NCBI GenBank assembly: GCA_003568415.1
Contig: PWXV01000007.1
Coordinates: forward strand, 1 to 32,527
DNA length: 32,527 bases
Direction of reading: 5' to 3'
DNA from: Ignavibacteriales bacterium
Lineage (GTDB): Bacteria; Bacteroidota; Ignavibacteria; T3Sed10-11
The notes under the pieces are model-generated. The model did no database searches. It worked only from the letters and a program-made list of their open reading frames with translations, and had not been told where the DNA came from. Positions within the stretch are counted from its first letter, which is position 1. Each line of letters begins with the position of its first letter. Position numbers and translations under genes: made by a program. Shown one piece after another: positions 1 to 7,361 of the stretch.

Positions 1-1320
1 AGTTCTCAGAACCCGTTTATATTCCTTAATGACATTCCTGATTTGACTGTAATTAACGATATCCTTATCCAACTGTTTTCCTTCATATTGTATCTCATCT
101 TCAAGATATCGCCACGCTTTCTCCCGCGTCATTTTATTACGCAGCCCGACTAATTGTTTTGCTTTTATTTTTTCACCATGTTTTGTAATTTTGGTCTCGA
201 TTGTATAAACATCATATCCGACATTAACTTTATCTCCGATGGATTCTTTCAACGTGTATTCACTCACAACATTCTCGTTAAAGAAAGCAAAAGTCCGCTT
301 ATCGGGTGTTGCGGTGAGGCCAATCATAAACGCATCAAAATAATCGAGCACCTGTTTCCACAGATTATAGATCGAGCGGTGACACTCGTCGATGATGATA
401 AAGTCGAACATCTCGACGGGAACGTCGGGATTGTATGAAACATCGACGGGTTTGTCGACAATCTTATTCTCATAAAGCGATGCATCTTCAAGCGTTTCGT
501 CGAGTTCCTTTCCTTTCAGAATGGAATACATACGCTGTATGGTACTGATGCATACCTGCGACGACGTGTCGATAAAATTCGATTGGAGACGTTGAACGTT
601 ATACAATTCCGGGAAAAGCCGCTTATCGTCAACCGGTTTGTAAGCACGGAATTCCTGTTCCGCCTGTTTGCCGAGATTCCGTGTATCGACGAGAAAGAGA
701 ATTCGCCGGGCACCGGTAAATTTCAGAAGCCGGTATACCGATGTGATCGCGGTATATGTTTTTCCGGCACCGGTTGCCATTTGCACGAGAGCGCGCGGAC
801 GGTTTTGTGCAAACGAACGTTCGAGGTTTTGAATTGCTACTTTCTGACAGTGCCGAAGTCCTTCGCTATTGAGCGGCGGCATTTTCTGCAGCCGGGCACG
901 GAGTGAGTCTTCGTGTTTTAAAAGATCGTGCAATGTTTCGGGACGGTGAAAGCTGAATATCTCACGCTGACGCGGGGCGGGATCGCGTGCATCGGTAAAA
1001 TACGTCTCGGCACCGGTTGATTCATACCGGAACGGAAGTTCCTGCTGCTTGATAATGTATTTCAATTTCCCCGATGCGTAACGCTTTGTCTGATCATGAA
1101 CCTGGCTGAGTGTGTGACCTTCTTTCTTCGCTTCTATTATACCCGCAGGCTTGCGGTCGATGAAGAGAACATAATCTGCGGTGCCCGTATCAGTGGGGTA
1201 TTCACATACAGCGACACCTGGGTTTGCGGAGGGATTAAAAGAATTATAATCCTGAACAGACCAGCCGGCTTGCCGGAGTTTCTCGTCAATTGTTTCCCGT
1301 GCCTGTTGTTCCGGGGTCAC
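1..1320 (-). CDS. hsdR: Type I restriction enzyme, R subunit (5' part only)
   Basis: Motor and nuclease subunit of a type I restriction-modification complex. The minus strand reads open for 440 codons from a GTG at 1320 to the left edge, so the C-terminal half is missing. Visible in order: a PD-(D/E)XK-type nuclease core near the N-terminus (D49, then E63-A-K65 in IIEAKKEG), a Walker A motif ATGAGKT at 182-188, a DECH box at 311-314 preceded by FDFIII, and the helicase motif TATP at 336-339. GGAAAGG lies 8 nt before the GTG and supports this start; no ATG or TTG occurs in frame back to the stop near 1455. The gene to its right is not an hsdM or hsdS, so any partner genes must lie left of the window. 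Family assignment is firm; completeness of the system cannot be judged. Confidence 0.93.
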   Translation of the reverse strand, partial: MTPEQQARETIDEKLRQAGWSVQDYNSFNPSANPGVAVCEYPTDTGTADYVLFIDRKPAGIIEAKKEGHTLSQVHDQTKRYASGKLKYIIKQQELPFRYESTGAETYFTDARDPAPRQREIFSFHRPETLHDLLKHEDSLRARLQKMPPLNSEGLRHCQKVAIQNLERSFAQNRPRALVQMATGAGKTYTAITSVYRLLKFTGARRILFLVDTRNLGKQAEQEFRAYKPVDDKRLFPELYNVQRLQSNFIDTSSQVCISTIQRMYSILKGKELDETLEDASLYENKIVDKPVDVSYNPDVPVEMFDFIIIDECHRSIYNLWKQVLDYFDAFMIGLTATPDKRTFAFFNENVVSEYTLKESIGDKVNVGYDVYTIETKITKHGEKIKAKQLVGLRNKMTREKAWRYLEDEIQYEGKQLDKDIVNYSQIRNVIKEYKRVLRT

Positions 1321-1664
1321 TGCGATAACCTTTCCGGTAAAATGAACGGAGGCATTATAAATACCGGCACAATTTTTAGAATAATGAATATTTCGATCGT
1401 AATAGCTCCCTGCCGGTAACGCTGCTTTTGCCTGTTTTTTAAAAATAACGATTTATTTCGAAAATGCCAATAATTGCGAAATAAATTAAATCTAAAGCCC
1501 TTTTCTTTGGACTGTGGTAGCTTGCCGCCGCTTTGGTATCTAACTTGCACAGACTTCCAACTTTAAGCACAAACTTCCCACAATACAACACCTTCCCTGC
1601 TACTAATCCAACTTCTCTGCAGAACGAATTCCAAAGCTGAAACGAGCTTCAGCACACCAAATCA
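1321..1664. other. Intergenic stretch between hsdR and the coiled-coil gene
   Basis: These 344 bases contain no convincing gene. The 77-codon minus-strand frame here (ending at 1317) has no family features and overlaps the hsdR start. What can be seen: a candidate hsdR promoter, an open reading stretch in the hsdR frame without a usual start codon (1321-1452), and an imperfect direct repeat GCACA(G/A)ACTTCC at 1547-1558 and 1567-1578. The segment around 1510-1545, with GCCGCCGC and a GGTAGCTTGCC core, looks more GC-rich than its surroundings and may be a piece of a dispersed repeat. Confidence 0.5.
1442..1470 (-). promoter_or_regulatory. Possible sigma70-like promoter for hsdR
   Basis: On the minus strand TTGGCA (1470-1465) and TATTTT (1447-1442) are 17 nt apart. 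This would start transcription near 1435 and give a leader of about 115 nt. Weak -10 match, so tentative. Confidence 0.3.
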
Positions 1665-2144
1665 TTACTCACCCGAACCCTTATCTTTCTCCCTATCCAG
1701 CAACTGCCTCGTCGCAGACGATAATTCAGCGGAGGGGGATTTACGGAACATACGAGATACATATGCTTTAAAACCGCTTTCAATTTCATGTAATTCCTGT
1801 TCGGCTTTTTGGTAGAGATCCTCCCACGCCGGTGCTACAGAGGGATTCTTTGCGATCAATTCATTGACGGCTTTATCATATATATGTAAAAGCAATAACT
1901 CCCTCCTGCCCGGTTTATTCTGCAGGGTATGGTTAGTGATACGAAGGTTTTCATTCTGTTTTTTCAAATCCTCGAGCTCTGCTTTCAATCTGGCGTTGCC
2001 CTCCGCATCGATCTCCATTTTTGTGTGCAGGTGTTCCTTCAGGCGTTTAATTTCTTTCTTCAGTTTTATTTGCTGGATGGTTTTGTATATCCACACTATT
2101 AATGCGGGTACTATGATCAACAATAAAATAATTTCAATTTCCAT
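1665..2144 (-). CDS. Membrane-anchored coiled-coil protein of unknown function
   Basis: I do not recognise this 159-residue protein. An N-terminal hydrophobic helix (about residues 4-20) is followed directly by a charged, Lys/Glu/Leu-rich heptad-like stretch (about 25-75) that should form a coiled coil, then a mixed helical region and a polar, charged C-terminus. This suggests a single-pass inner-membrane protein with a cytoplasmic coiled coil. GAGG lies 5 nt before the ATG at 2144, which fixes the start. It lies 60 nt downstream of the DUF2784 gene on the same strand, so the two may be co-transcribed. Nothing links it mechanistically to hsdR. That it is a real gene is fairly sure; its function is open. 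Confidence 0.75.
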   Translation of the reverse strand: MEIEIILLLIIVPALIVWIYKTIQQIKLKKEIKRLKEHLHTKMEIDAEGNARLKAELEDLKKQNENLRITNHTLQNKPGRRELLLLHIYDKAVNELIAKNPSVAPAWEDLYQKAEQELHEIESGFKAYVSRMFRKSPSAELSSATRQLLDREKDKGSGE

Positions 2145-2204
2145 GGAGACCTCGATAGATATGAACTTTATTATACAAAATGATTATTCAGCATTTTCAA
2201 ATAC

Positions 2205-2570
2205 TTATTTCCGCCGTCTCCTTGCTATCACAATCGCATACAATACCACATTGATCAACACGACCGCTATACCGAGATAGATCTGCAGATCCCGTGTCAG
2301 CGCTTCCGGGTAAACGATGGACATGATATAGTGCTCGATAAAGCTTTCCCTGTAACCCTCATCGCCCGCAAGGCGTCGCAGCCGGTTCTCAAGCGGCGTG
2401 AGCGGACAAATCCATCCCATGAACATAATGAGTGCTCCCCAGGCTGCCGCCGGTATGTGAATGAAAACAGTCCAGTTCCACTTCAATACCAGCAGCGCAC
2501 AGAGTACCACATAGATAATGAACAGAAAATGGATGCCGAGAACTATTTCAGCAAGTATCTGATAAACCAT
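2205..2570 (-). CDS. DUF2784 family membrane protein
   Basis: A 121-residue integral membrane protein of the uncharacterised DUF2784 family. The family pattern is clear: an N-terminal hydrophobic helix with conserved polar residues (LAEIVLGIHFLFI), the signature GWICPLTPLENRLR at about 60-73, then an acidic GxxGY...FIEHY segment and a final hydrophobic helix ending in a run of arginines. The reading frame extends further upstream to 2798, but that part overlaps the radical SAM gene antisense and has no family match, so I take the ATG at 2570. No clear Shine-Dalgarno is visible. It is divergent from the radical SAM gene, with 43 bp between the two starts. No biochemical function is known for the family. 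Confidence 0.85.
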   Translation of the reverse strand: MVYQILAEIVLGIHFLFIIYVVLCALLVLKWNWTVFIHIPAAAWGALIMFMGWICPLTPLENRLRRLAGDEGYRESFIEHYIMSIVYPEALTRDLQIYLGIAVVLINVVLYAIVIARRRRK

Positions 2571-2574
2571 ATAG

Positions 2575-2602
2575 TTGAAATTAAAGAAAAATTTTGTAAA
2601 AT
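2575..2602 (+). promoter_or_regulatory. Likely promoter of the radical SAM gene
   Basis: TTGAAA (2575-2580) and TAAAAT (2597-2602) are 16 nt apart. Transcription would begin near 2608, only about 5 nt before the ATG at 2614, and no Shine-Dalgarno is present, so the mRNA may be nearly leaderless. Confidence 0.45.
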
Positions 2603-2613
2603 AGATAGTAATT

Positions 2614-3669
2614 ATGATTAAAACAAAAGGCCGGGCTTCGGGATCGAATCCCGCAAACAGGTTCGAAACGCTGCATATCGAGCCGGATGAATACCTCACC
2701 GGCGAGGAGGGTGAGGAACGCACGATCCCCACCCGGTTTCTGCTTGATGAAAGCAAGTCCATCCTGGCAAAAAACGAGAGTCCCGACCTGCCGTTCAACT
2801 ACAGTATCAATCCGTACCGGGGATGTGAGCACGGCTGTATTTACTGCTATGCACGTCCGTCGCATGAGTATCTGGGCTTTTCATCGGGACTGGATTTCGA
2901 AACCCGTGTCATGGTTAAGGAAAATGCTGCAGATCTTCTTCGGAAACAGTTTTCATCACGGTCTTGGCAGCCGCAGGTGGTCTGTCTCTCCGGCAATACC
3001 GATTGCTATCAGCCGGTCGAACGCAGGTTGAAGATCACCCGCCGGTGTCTTGAGGTATTTCGTGAATACCGGAATCCCGTCTCGGTCATTACCAAGAACT
3101 TTCTGGTAACACGCGACGTCGATATCCTGGCCGATCTCGCAAAAGATAATCTCACCGTTGTGATGATCAGTATCACCACGATGGATCCTGAGCTTGCAAA
3201 GACAATGGAGCCGCGAACTTCCGCACCGCACCGGCGGATTGAGGCAATAGAAATGCTTGCGAAGAACAACATACCGGTCGGCGTGAATGTGGCACCGGTA
3301 ATTCCCGGTTTGAATGATGAAGAAATTCCCATTATATTAAGAAATGCAAAAGATGCGGGCGCGCTGTCTGCAGGATATATTATGCTGCGGCTTCCCTATC
3401 AGGTGAAGGATCTCTTTACAGATTGGATACAGCGTACCTATCCGCTGAAAGCAAACAAAGTAATAAACCGCATCAAACAGGTACGCGACGGCGAGTTGAG
3501 CTGTTCGGTGTTCGGACAGCGATTAAAAGGAACCGGTAAAATTGCACAAAACATAGAACAGCTTTTTACAACTTCGGTTAACCGGCTCGGTTTAAATACG
3601 GCGAGAATCAATCTCGATACAAATATTTTTAAACGAAGCGGCAACAAACAACTGGATATATTTGAATAA
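2614..3669 (+). CDS. PA0069-family radical SAM protein (SplB-like)
   Basis: A 351-residue radical SAM enzyme. The cluster-binding cysteines are C71, C75 and C78 (CEHGCIYC) in the context NPYRGCEHGCIYCYARP, typical of the PA0069 subfamily related to spore photoproduct lyase. The N-terminus has the family pattern KGRASGSNPANRF. A later GNTDCYQPVE segment and the MDPELAKTMEPR and PVIPGLND segments also match the family. The reaction is not established; the relation to SplB only suggests radical chemistry on a nucleic-acid-like or other substrate. It stops at 3669, overlapping the start region of thiO by one codon or abutting it, so it is probably transcribed with the thi genes, but I see no functional link. 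Its 5' end has a promoter but no clear ribosome binding site. Confidence 0.9.
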   Translation: MIKTKGRASGSNPANRFETLHIEPDEYLTGEEGEERTIPTRFLLDESKSILAKNESPDLPFNYSINPYRGCEHGCIYCYARPSHEYLGFSSGLDFETRVMVKENAADLLRKQFSSRSWQPQVVCLSGNTDCYQPVERRLKITRRCLEVFREYRNPVSVITKNFLVTRDVDILADLAKDNLTVVMISITTMDPELAKTMEPRTSAPHRRIEAIEMLAKNNIPVGVNVAPVIPGLNDEEIPIILRNAKDAGALSAGYIMLRLPYQVKDLFTDWIQRTYPLKANKVINRIKQVRDGELSCSVFGQRLKGTGKIAQNIEQLFTTSVNRLGLNTARINLDTNIFKRSGNKQLDIFE

Positions 3670-3670
3670 T

Positions 3671-4786
3671 ATGAACAATGACACTATAGCGATTATCGGC
3701 GGCGGTGTAATCGGTCTTTCGATCGGCTGGCAGTTGCTCAGGAACGGACAACAGGTTGAAATATACGATAGCAACAAAGCAGGGAGAGCAGCGAGCTGGG
3801 TATCGGCGGGTATGCTCGCACCGGTGTCGGAGGCAGGGTTCGAAGAAATGGAGTTGCTGAACCTGAACCTCGAGAGCATCAAGCAATTCCCGAAATTTGC
3901 AGAAGAGTTGAAAGAGGATTCCGGCATCGATATCGACTTCAGAACCGAAGGAACAATGATGATCGCCGTCGACCGCGATCAGGCGGAACAACTGCGGCGG
4001 CTATATGAATTCAGGAAGAAGATCGAACTGCCGGTCGAATGGCTTACCGGCTCCGAAGCCCGGGAACGGGAACCCGAACTTTCCCCTGCCATAAAATCGG
4101 CAGTCTGGATTCCGAACGATTACCAGGTCGACAACCGGAACCTTATCCTTGCATTGATCGAGGCAGTGAAAAAACGGGGCGGGACGATACATGAACATAC
4201 ACCCGTAGAGTCCGTCTCAGTAACCAATGATTCAATTTCCGGCATTACCATCAATGGTGAGGAGAAGACGATAAAAAGGGTAGTTCTGGCAAACGGAGCC
4301 TGGGCACGGGAAATGAAGGGATTGCCCGACAATGTCCGGCCGCCGGTACGTCCCGTGAAAGGACAGATACTGACATTGCGCATGACAAAAGAGTTCACCC
4401 TGCAAAAGGTGTTGCGCTCACCGAAAGTTTATTTTGCGCCGAAGAAAGACGGACGATTGATCGTCGGGGCGACGGTAGAAGAGAAAGGTTTCGAAACGTT
4501 CCCCACCGCCGGCGGCGTGAAGTATATTCTCGAAGAGGCGTGGGAAGCGGTCCCCGGCATTTACGATCTGCCGCTTGAAGAGATCAATGTGGGGTTCAGA
4601 CCCTCAAGCCGCGATAATGAGCCGATCATCAGCGATACGCCGGTAAAAGGATTATATATTGCAACCGGTCACTATCGACACGGCATATTGCTGACACCGG
4701 TAACGGCATACGAAATGGCCGGAATTATTCTGAACGACAAACCATCTGAACTCATTAAACCCTTCTCTTTGTTAAGGTTTAGGTGA
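3671..4786 (+). CDS. thiO: Glycine oxidase ThiO (FAD-dependent)
   Basis: Oxidises glycine to the imine that ThiG uses to build the thiazole of thiamin, consuming oxygen; its presence instead of thiH suggests an aerobic route. The 371-residue protein starts with the FAD-binding fold IAIIGGGVIGLSIG, followed by the DAAO-type segment AGRAASWVSAGMLAP, and ends with the typical GFRPSSRDNEPII and TGHYRHGILLTP segments that close the FAD site. I take the ATG at 3671; an in-frame TTG at 3662 would add only three residues and would overlap the preceding stop. No strong Shine-Dalgarno is present, which suits translational coupling to the preceding gene. thiS begins 29 nt after its stop. Confidence 0.93.
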   Translation: MNNDTIAIIGGGVIGLSIGWQLLRNGQQVEIYDSNKAGRAASWVSAGMLAPVSEAGFEEMELLNLNLESIKQFPKFAEELKEDSGIDIDFRTEGTMMIAVDRDQAEQLRRLYEFRKKIELPVEWLTGSEAREREPELSPAIKSAVWIPNDYQVDNRNLILALIEAVKKRGGTIHEHTPVESVSVTNDSISGITINGEEKTIKRVVLANGAWAREMKGLPDNVRPPVRPVKGQILTLRMTKEFTLQKVLRSPKVYFAPKKDGRLIVGATVEEKGFETFPTAGGVKYILEEAWEAVPGIYDLPLEEINVGFRPSSRDNEPIISDTPVKGLYIATGHYRHGILLTPVTAYEMAGIILNDKPSELIKPFSLLRFR

Positions 4787-4815
4787 TTGTTTTTTACTTT
4801 AGGATTGATTCGATT

Positions 4816-5022
4816 ATGAAAATATACGTAAACGGTGAACAGGAAACTGTTGATAACAACATAACGCTTGAGGACTTCCTCAAAACAAAACGGATCTCGA
4901 AAGAAGATAAAGGCGTTGCAATAGCCCTGAACGATGACGTTGTTCCGAAATCCGAGTGGGGATCTATAAAACTCGAAGAAGGAGCACGGATAGAAATCGT
5001 TCGTGCAGTACAGGGTGGATAA
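4816..5022 (+). CDS. thiS: Sulfur carrier protein ThiS
   Basis: Small beta-grasp protein whose C-terminal glycine is adenylated and then thiocarboxylated to deliver sulfur to ThiG. The 68 residues begin MKIYVNGE and end in the obligatory Gly-Gly (residues 67-68, in RAVQGG). The frame opens earlier at a GTG (4783), but that would add 11 residues with no family match and overlap thiO; the ATG at 4816 with AGGA 11 nt upstream is preferred. A large hairpin begins 4 nt after the stop. The activating enzyme ThiF and the sulfurtransferase are not in this window. Confidence 0.95.
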   Translation: MKIYVNGEQETVDNNITLEDFLKTKRISKEDKGVAIALNDDVVPKSEWGSIKLEEGARIEIVRAVQGG

Positions 5023-5025
5023 TTT

Positions 5026-5094
5026 AAGGCAAAATTATTGAGGGCAAAACTATTTTTAAAAATAATATTATTTTACCCTCAATAGTTTTGTCTT
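5026..5094. repeat. Long imperfect hairpin between thiS and thiG
   Basis: The arms 5026-5049 and 5071-5094 pair over 24 positions with two G-U wobbles (in RNA) and one C-A mismatch, enclosing a 21-nt AT-rich loop that itself contains a perfect palindrome (TATTTTTAAAAATA, 5051-5064). It starts 4 nt after the thiS stop and ends 44 nt before thiG. It could act as a terminator or as an mRNA-stabilising or processing hairpin that changes the thiS:thiG ratio, or be a remnant of a small palindromic element. The T-tract after it is interrupted, so full termination is doubtful. Confidence 0.75.
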
Positions 5095-5116
5095 TATTAT
5101 ATATTTCAAATAAAAT
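5088..5116 (+). promoter_or_regulatory. Possible internal promoter for thiG-tenI-thiE
   Basis: TTGTCT (5088-5093) and TAAAAT (5111-5116) are 17 nt apart, inside and just after the right arm of the hairpin. The predicted transcript would start near 5123, about 16 nt before thiG, leaving its AGGTGA ribosome binding site intact. Confidence 0.35.
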
Positions 5117-5138
5117 ATCAATGACAGGTGAATAGAGA

Positions 5139-5921
5139 ATGAGCGAACTAAAATTCGGCGATAAAGTATTACAATCACGATTAATAGTCGGAACGGCGCA
5201 GTACCCGAATCCCGATATTATGCTAAAAGCGCTTGAAGCAAGCGGTACCGAACTTGTTACGGTCGCTATCAGAAGAGTTAATCTGGAAGACGATTCAGAA
5301 GAATCATTGCTCAACCTTGTGAAAGATAAATTCGATGTACTGCCCAATACCGCGGGATGCTATACGGCAAAAGAAGCAATCCTGACCGCGCAGCTTGCAC
5401 GGGAAGCACTCGGAACATCGATGATCAAACTCGAGGTGATCGGCGATGATGAGACACTTTTCCCGGATATTCCCGAACTGATTAAAGCAACGGAGAAATT
5501 ACTCGACGACGGATTTACCGTACTTCCTTACTGCAATGACGATCCCGTCACATGCAAACGGCTTGCCGATATGGGATGTGCGGCGGTTATGCCTCTCGGT
5601 GCGCCGATCGGCTCGGGGATGGGAATTCGCAATCCATACAATATAATGATCATCCGCGATATGGTCGATGTTCCGCTGATCGTCGATGCAGGGGTTGGCA
5701 CGGCATCCGACGCTTCGATCGCAATGGAGCTTGGCTGCGACGGTATTCTGTTGAATTCGGCAATAGCCGGTGCGCAGCATCCGGTAAAAATGGCACAAGC
5801 AATTAAGCTCGCTGTTGAATCGGGCAGGCTTGCATATGAAGCGGGTCGGATTCCCCGGAAATTATATGCAAAAGCGACAAGTCCCATTGAAGGTCTCATT
5901 ACTTCAAGTACACCGGAATGA
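5139..5921 (+). CDS. thiG: Thiazole synthase ThiG
   Basis: Forms the thiazole phosphate of thiamin from deoxyxylulose phosphate, the glycine imine from ThiO and sulfur from ThiS thiocarboxylate. The 260-residue TIM barrel shows the family blocks [10 protein letters not shown] near the N-terminus, [13 protein letters not shown] at 68-80, the Schiff-base lysine K97 in [17 protein letters not shown], the [12 protein letters not shown] block, and the phosphate-binding segment [17 protein letters not shown] lies 9 nt before the ATG. Its stop overlaps the tenI start (ATGA at 5918-5921), which indicates coupled translation. Confidence 0.96.
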   Translation: MSELKFGDKVLQSRLIVGTAQYPNPDIMLKALEASGTELVTVAIRRVNLEDDSEESLLNLVKDKFDVLPNTAGCYTAKEAILTAQLAREALGTSMIKLEVIGDDETLFPDIPELIKATEKLLDDGFTVLPYCNDDPVTCKRLADMGCAAVMPLGAPIGSGMGIRNPYNIMIIRDMVDVPLIVDAGVGTASDASIAMELGCDGILLNSAIAGAQHPVKMAQAIKLAVESGRLAYEAGRIPRKLYAKATSPIEGLITSSTPE

Positions 5922-6541
5922 TCGACTTTACGCTATATTTGGTTACCGACCGGAAGCTAACCGGCAGCCGTACACTCGAAGAAATCGTTGAAGAAGCATG
6001 TGCAGCGGGAGTACGTGCAGTGCAGCTTCGTGAGCGCGATCTCGATGCGCGCGAACTGTTCGATCTTGCCCGGCGCATCCATACAATAACAGCGAAACAC
6101 GAAGCATTTCTGTTTATAAACGACAGGATCGATGTTGCGCTTGCCGTGGGTGTGGAAGGCGTGCATTTGCGTGAAACATCGTTACCAGTTGCAGAAGCAC
6201 GAAAAATTACCGGACCCGATATGCTATTGGGAACGAGCATACACTCACCGGAAAGTGCCGTCACTGCATACCGGCAAGGAGCCGACTTTCTTGTATATGG
6301 TACTATCTTTGATACACACAGCAAACCCGATTTACAGGAAACGGCTGGAGTGCAATCAATTGTCCGTGTGACACAAAATATTCCAATACCTGTGTTCGCA
6401 ATCGGCGGTATAACTCCCGACAGAACACGTATGTGCATTGAGGCAGGTGCGCACGGTGTTGCAGTAATCTCTGCAATAATGCAATCCGATGATGTGGCCA
6501 GAACAGTTAATCAATTCAAAGAACAACTTGTTATACTTTAA
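5918..6541 (+). CDS. tenI: ThiE/TenI-family protein, probably thiazole tautomerase TenI
   Basis: A 207-residue TIM-barrel protein of the thiamin phosphate synthase superfamily. It shares QLRER (36-40), INDR (67-70) and the GGI phosphate loop (163-165) with ThiE. At the position where ThiE enzymes have a GPVF-type loop this protein has YGTIFDT (127-133), and VHLRETSLP replaces the usual VHLGQSD. Both changes are closer to TenI, which aromatises the ThiG product, than to ThiE. Coupling directly behind thiG (ATGA overlap) fits that role, and a better ThiE candidate follows. It could still have ThiE activity; the distinction is an inference from a few motifs. Confidence 0.75.
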   Translation: MIDFTLYLVTDRKLTGSRTLEEIVEEACAAGVRAVQLRERDLDARELFDLARRIHTITAKHEAFLFINDRIDVALAVGVEGVHLRETSLPVAEARKITGPDMLLGTSIHSPESAVTAYRQGADFLVYGTIFDTHSKPDLQETAGVQSIVRVTQNIPIPVFAIGGITPDRTRMCIEAGAHGVAVISAIMQSDDVARTVNQFKEQLVIL

Positions 6542-6544
6542 TTT

Positions 6545-7180
6545 ATGAAACCAAAAATCGGTAAATTACACGTACTGACCGACACGATACTCCAATCAAA
6601 ATATACCCATCCGGATCTTGGACGCATGGCTATTGACGGCGGTGCAGATACGATCCAATTCAGACAGAAAAAAGGTACATTACTTGAAATGTATCGTAAC
6701 GCTGAAGAAATTGTAAAACTTTGCAGAGATGCCGATGTAACTATGATAGTAGACGACCGGATCGACATTGCCTTTGCGGTTGATGCAGATGGTGTGCATC
6801 TCGGTCAATCGGATATACCACTCACGATTGCGCGAAAATTGCTCGGTGAAAAAAAAATTATAGGTGGAAGTGCGACCGACTTCGACGAATTACAAAAAGT
6901 AATTGAAGACGGTGCAGATTATGTAGGTTTCGGGCCTGTATTCGGAACAATGTCAAAAGAGAATCCCGGGAAACCAAAGGGAATCCAGTTTATGAAAAGG
7001 GTCGCTGAGCGTTCTTCAATTCCGGTTGTGGCTATCGGAGGTATTAAATTGGAGCATGTTGATGATTTGTTCAGAACGGGAATTCACGGAATTGCAGTTA
7101 TCAGTGCAATATGCTGCTCAGATGATCCGGAGACCGCAACCAGAGATTTCATGAAAATAATAAAAGATAAACACAGCTAA
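6545..7180 (+). CDS. thiE: Thiamine-phosphate synthase ThiE
   Basis: Joins the pyrimidine pyrophosphate with thiazole phosphate to make thiamin phosphate. The 211 residues contain the ThiE blocks QFRQKKG (38-44), VDDR (69-72) followed by ADGVHLGQSD, and GFGPVFGT (128-135), the last being the ThiE-type loop that the preceding paralogue lacks. A Gly-rich phosphate loop AIGGI lies at about 163-167. It starts 3 nt after the tenI stop with no clear Shine-Dalgarno, so it is probably translationally coupled. It is the last gene of the thi cluster. In the 181 nt after it I see only a weak 7-bp inverted repeat, not a convincing terminator. Confidence 0.88.
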   Translation: MKPKIGKLHVLTDTILQSKYTHPDLGRMAIDGGADTIQFRQKKGTLLEMYRNAEEIVKLCRDADVTMIVDDRIDIAFAVDADGVHLGQSDIPLTIARKLLGEKKIIGGSATDFDELQKVIEDGADYVGFGPVFGTMSKENPGKPKGIQFMKRVAERSSIPVVAIGGIKLEHVDDLFRTGIHGIAVISAICCSDDPETATRDFMKIIKDKHS

Positions 7181-7251
7181 TTTATCGACAAAATTCATAC
7201 ACGTATACATCCTCCTGTCGATTATTTTCATTATTTTTCATATATTTATGG

Positions 7252-7281
7252 TTTATTCCCTTATATATAAGACAATATAAT
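7252..7281 (+). promoter_or_regulatory. Possible pckG promoter
   Basis: A perfect TATAAT at 7276-7281 is preceded at 18 nt by a poor -35 (TTTATT, 7252-7257). It would give a leader of about 74 nt. The sequence GTGA-N5-TCAC at 7289-7301 overlaps the expected start site and may be a regulator site. Confidence 0.28.
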
Positions 7282-7361
7282 CCAGGATGTGATTCGTTCA
7301 CTTCTTTTAAAATATTACATTTAAATCAAATATAAGATCAATCGAAATAGGGAGATTCCAT

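Noticed and set aside
1317-1550. 77-codon minus-strand frame upstream of hsdR
   Set aside because: It has no recognisable features, runs through repeat-like sequence, and ends across the hsdR start codon.
2571-2798. N-terminal extension of the DUF2784 protein to 197 residues
   Set aside because: It lies antisense over the radical SAM gene, has no family match, and a good internal ATG starts the conserved domain.
2600-5140. TPP riboswitch upstream of the thi genes
   Set aside because: The gaps before thiO, thiS and thiG are too short or lack the conserved CTGAGA and ACCTGATC elements; the thiS-thiG gap is a simple hairpin.
7184-7222. Inverted repeat ATCGACA/TGTCGAT after thiE as a terminator
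   Set aside because: The stem is only 7 bp with a 25-nt loop, and no clear T run follows directly.
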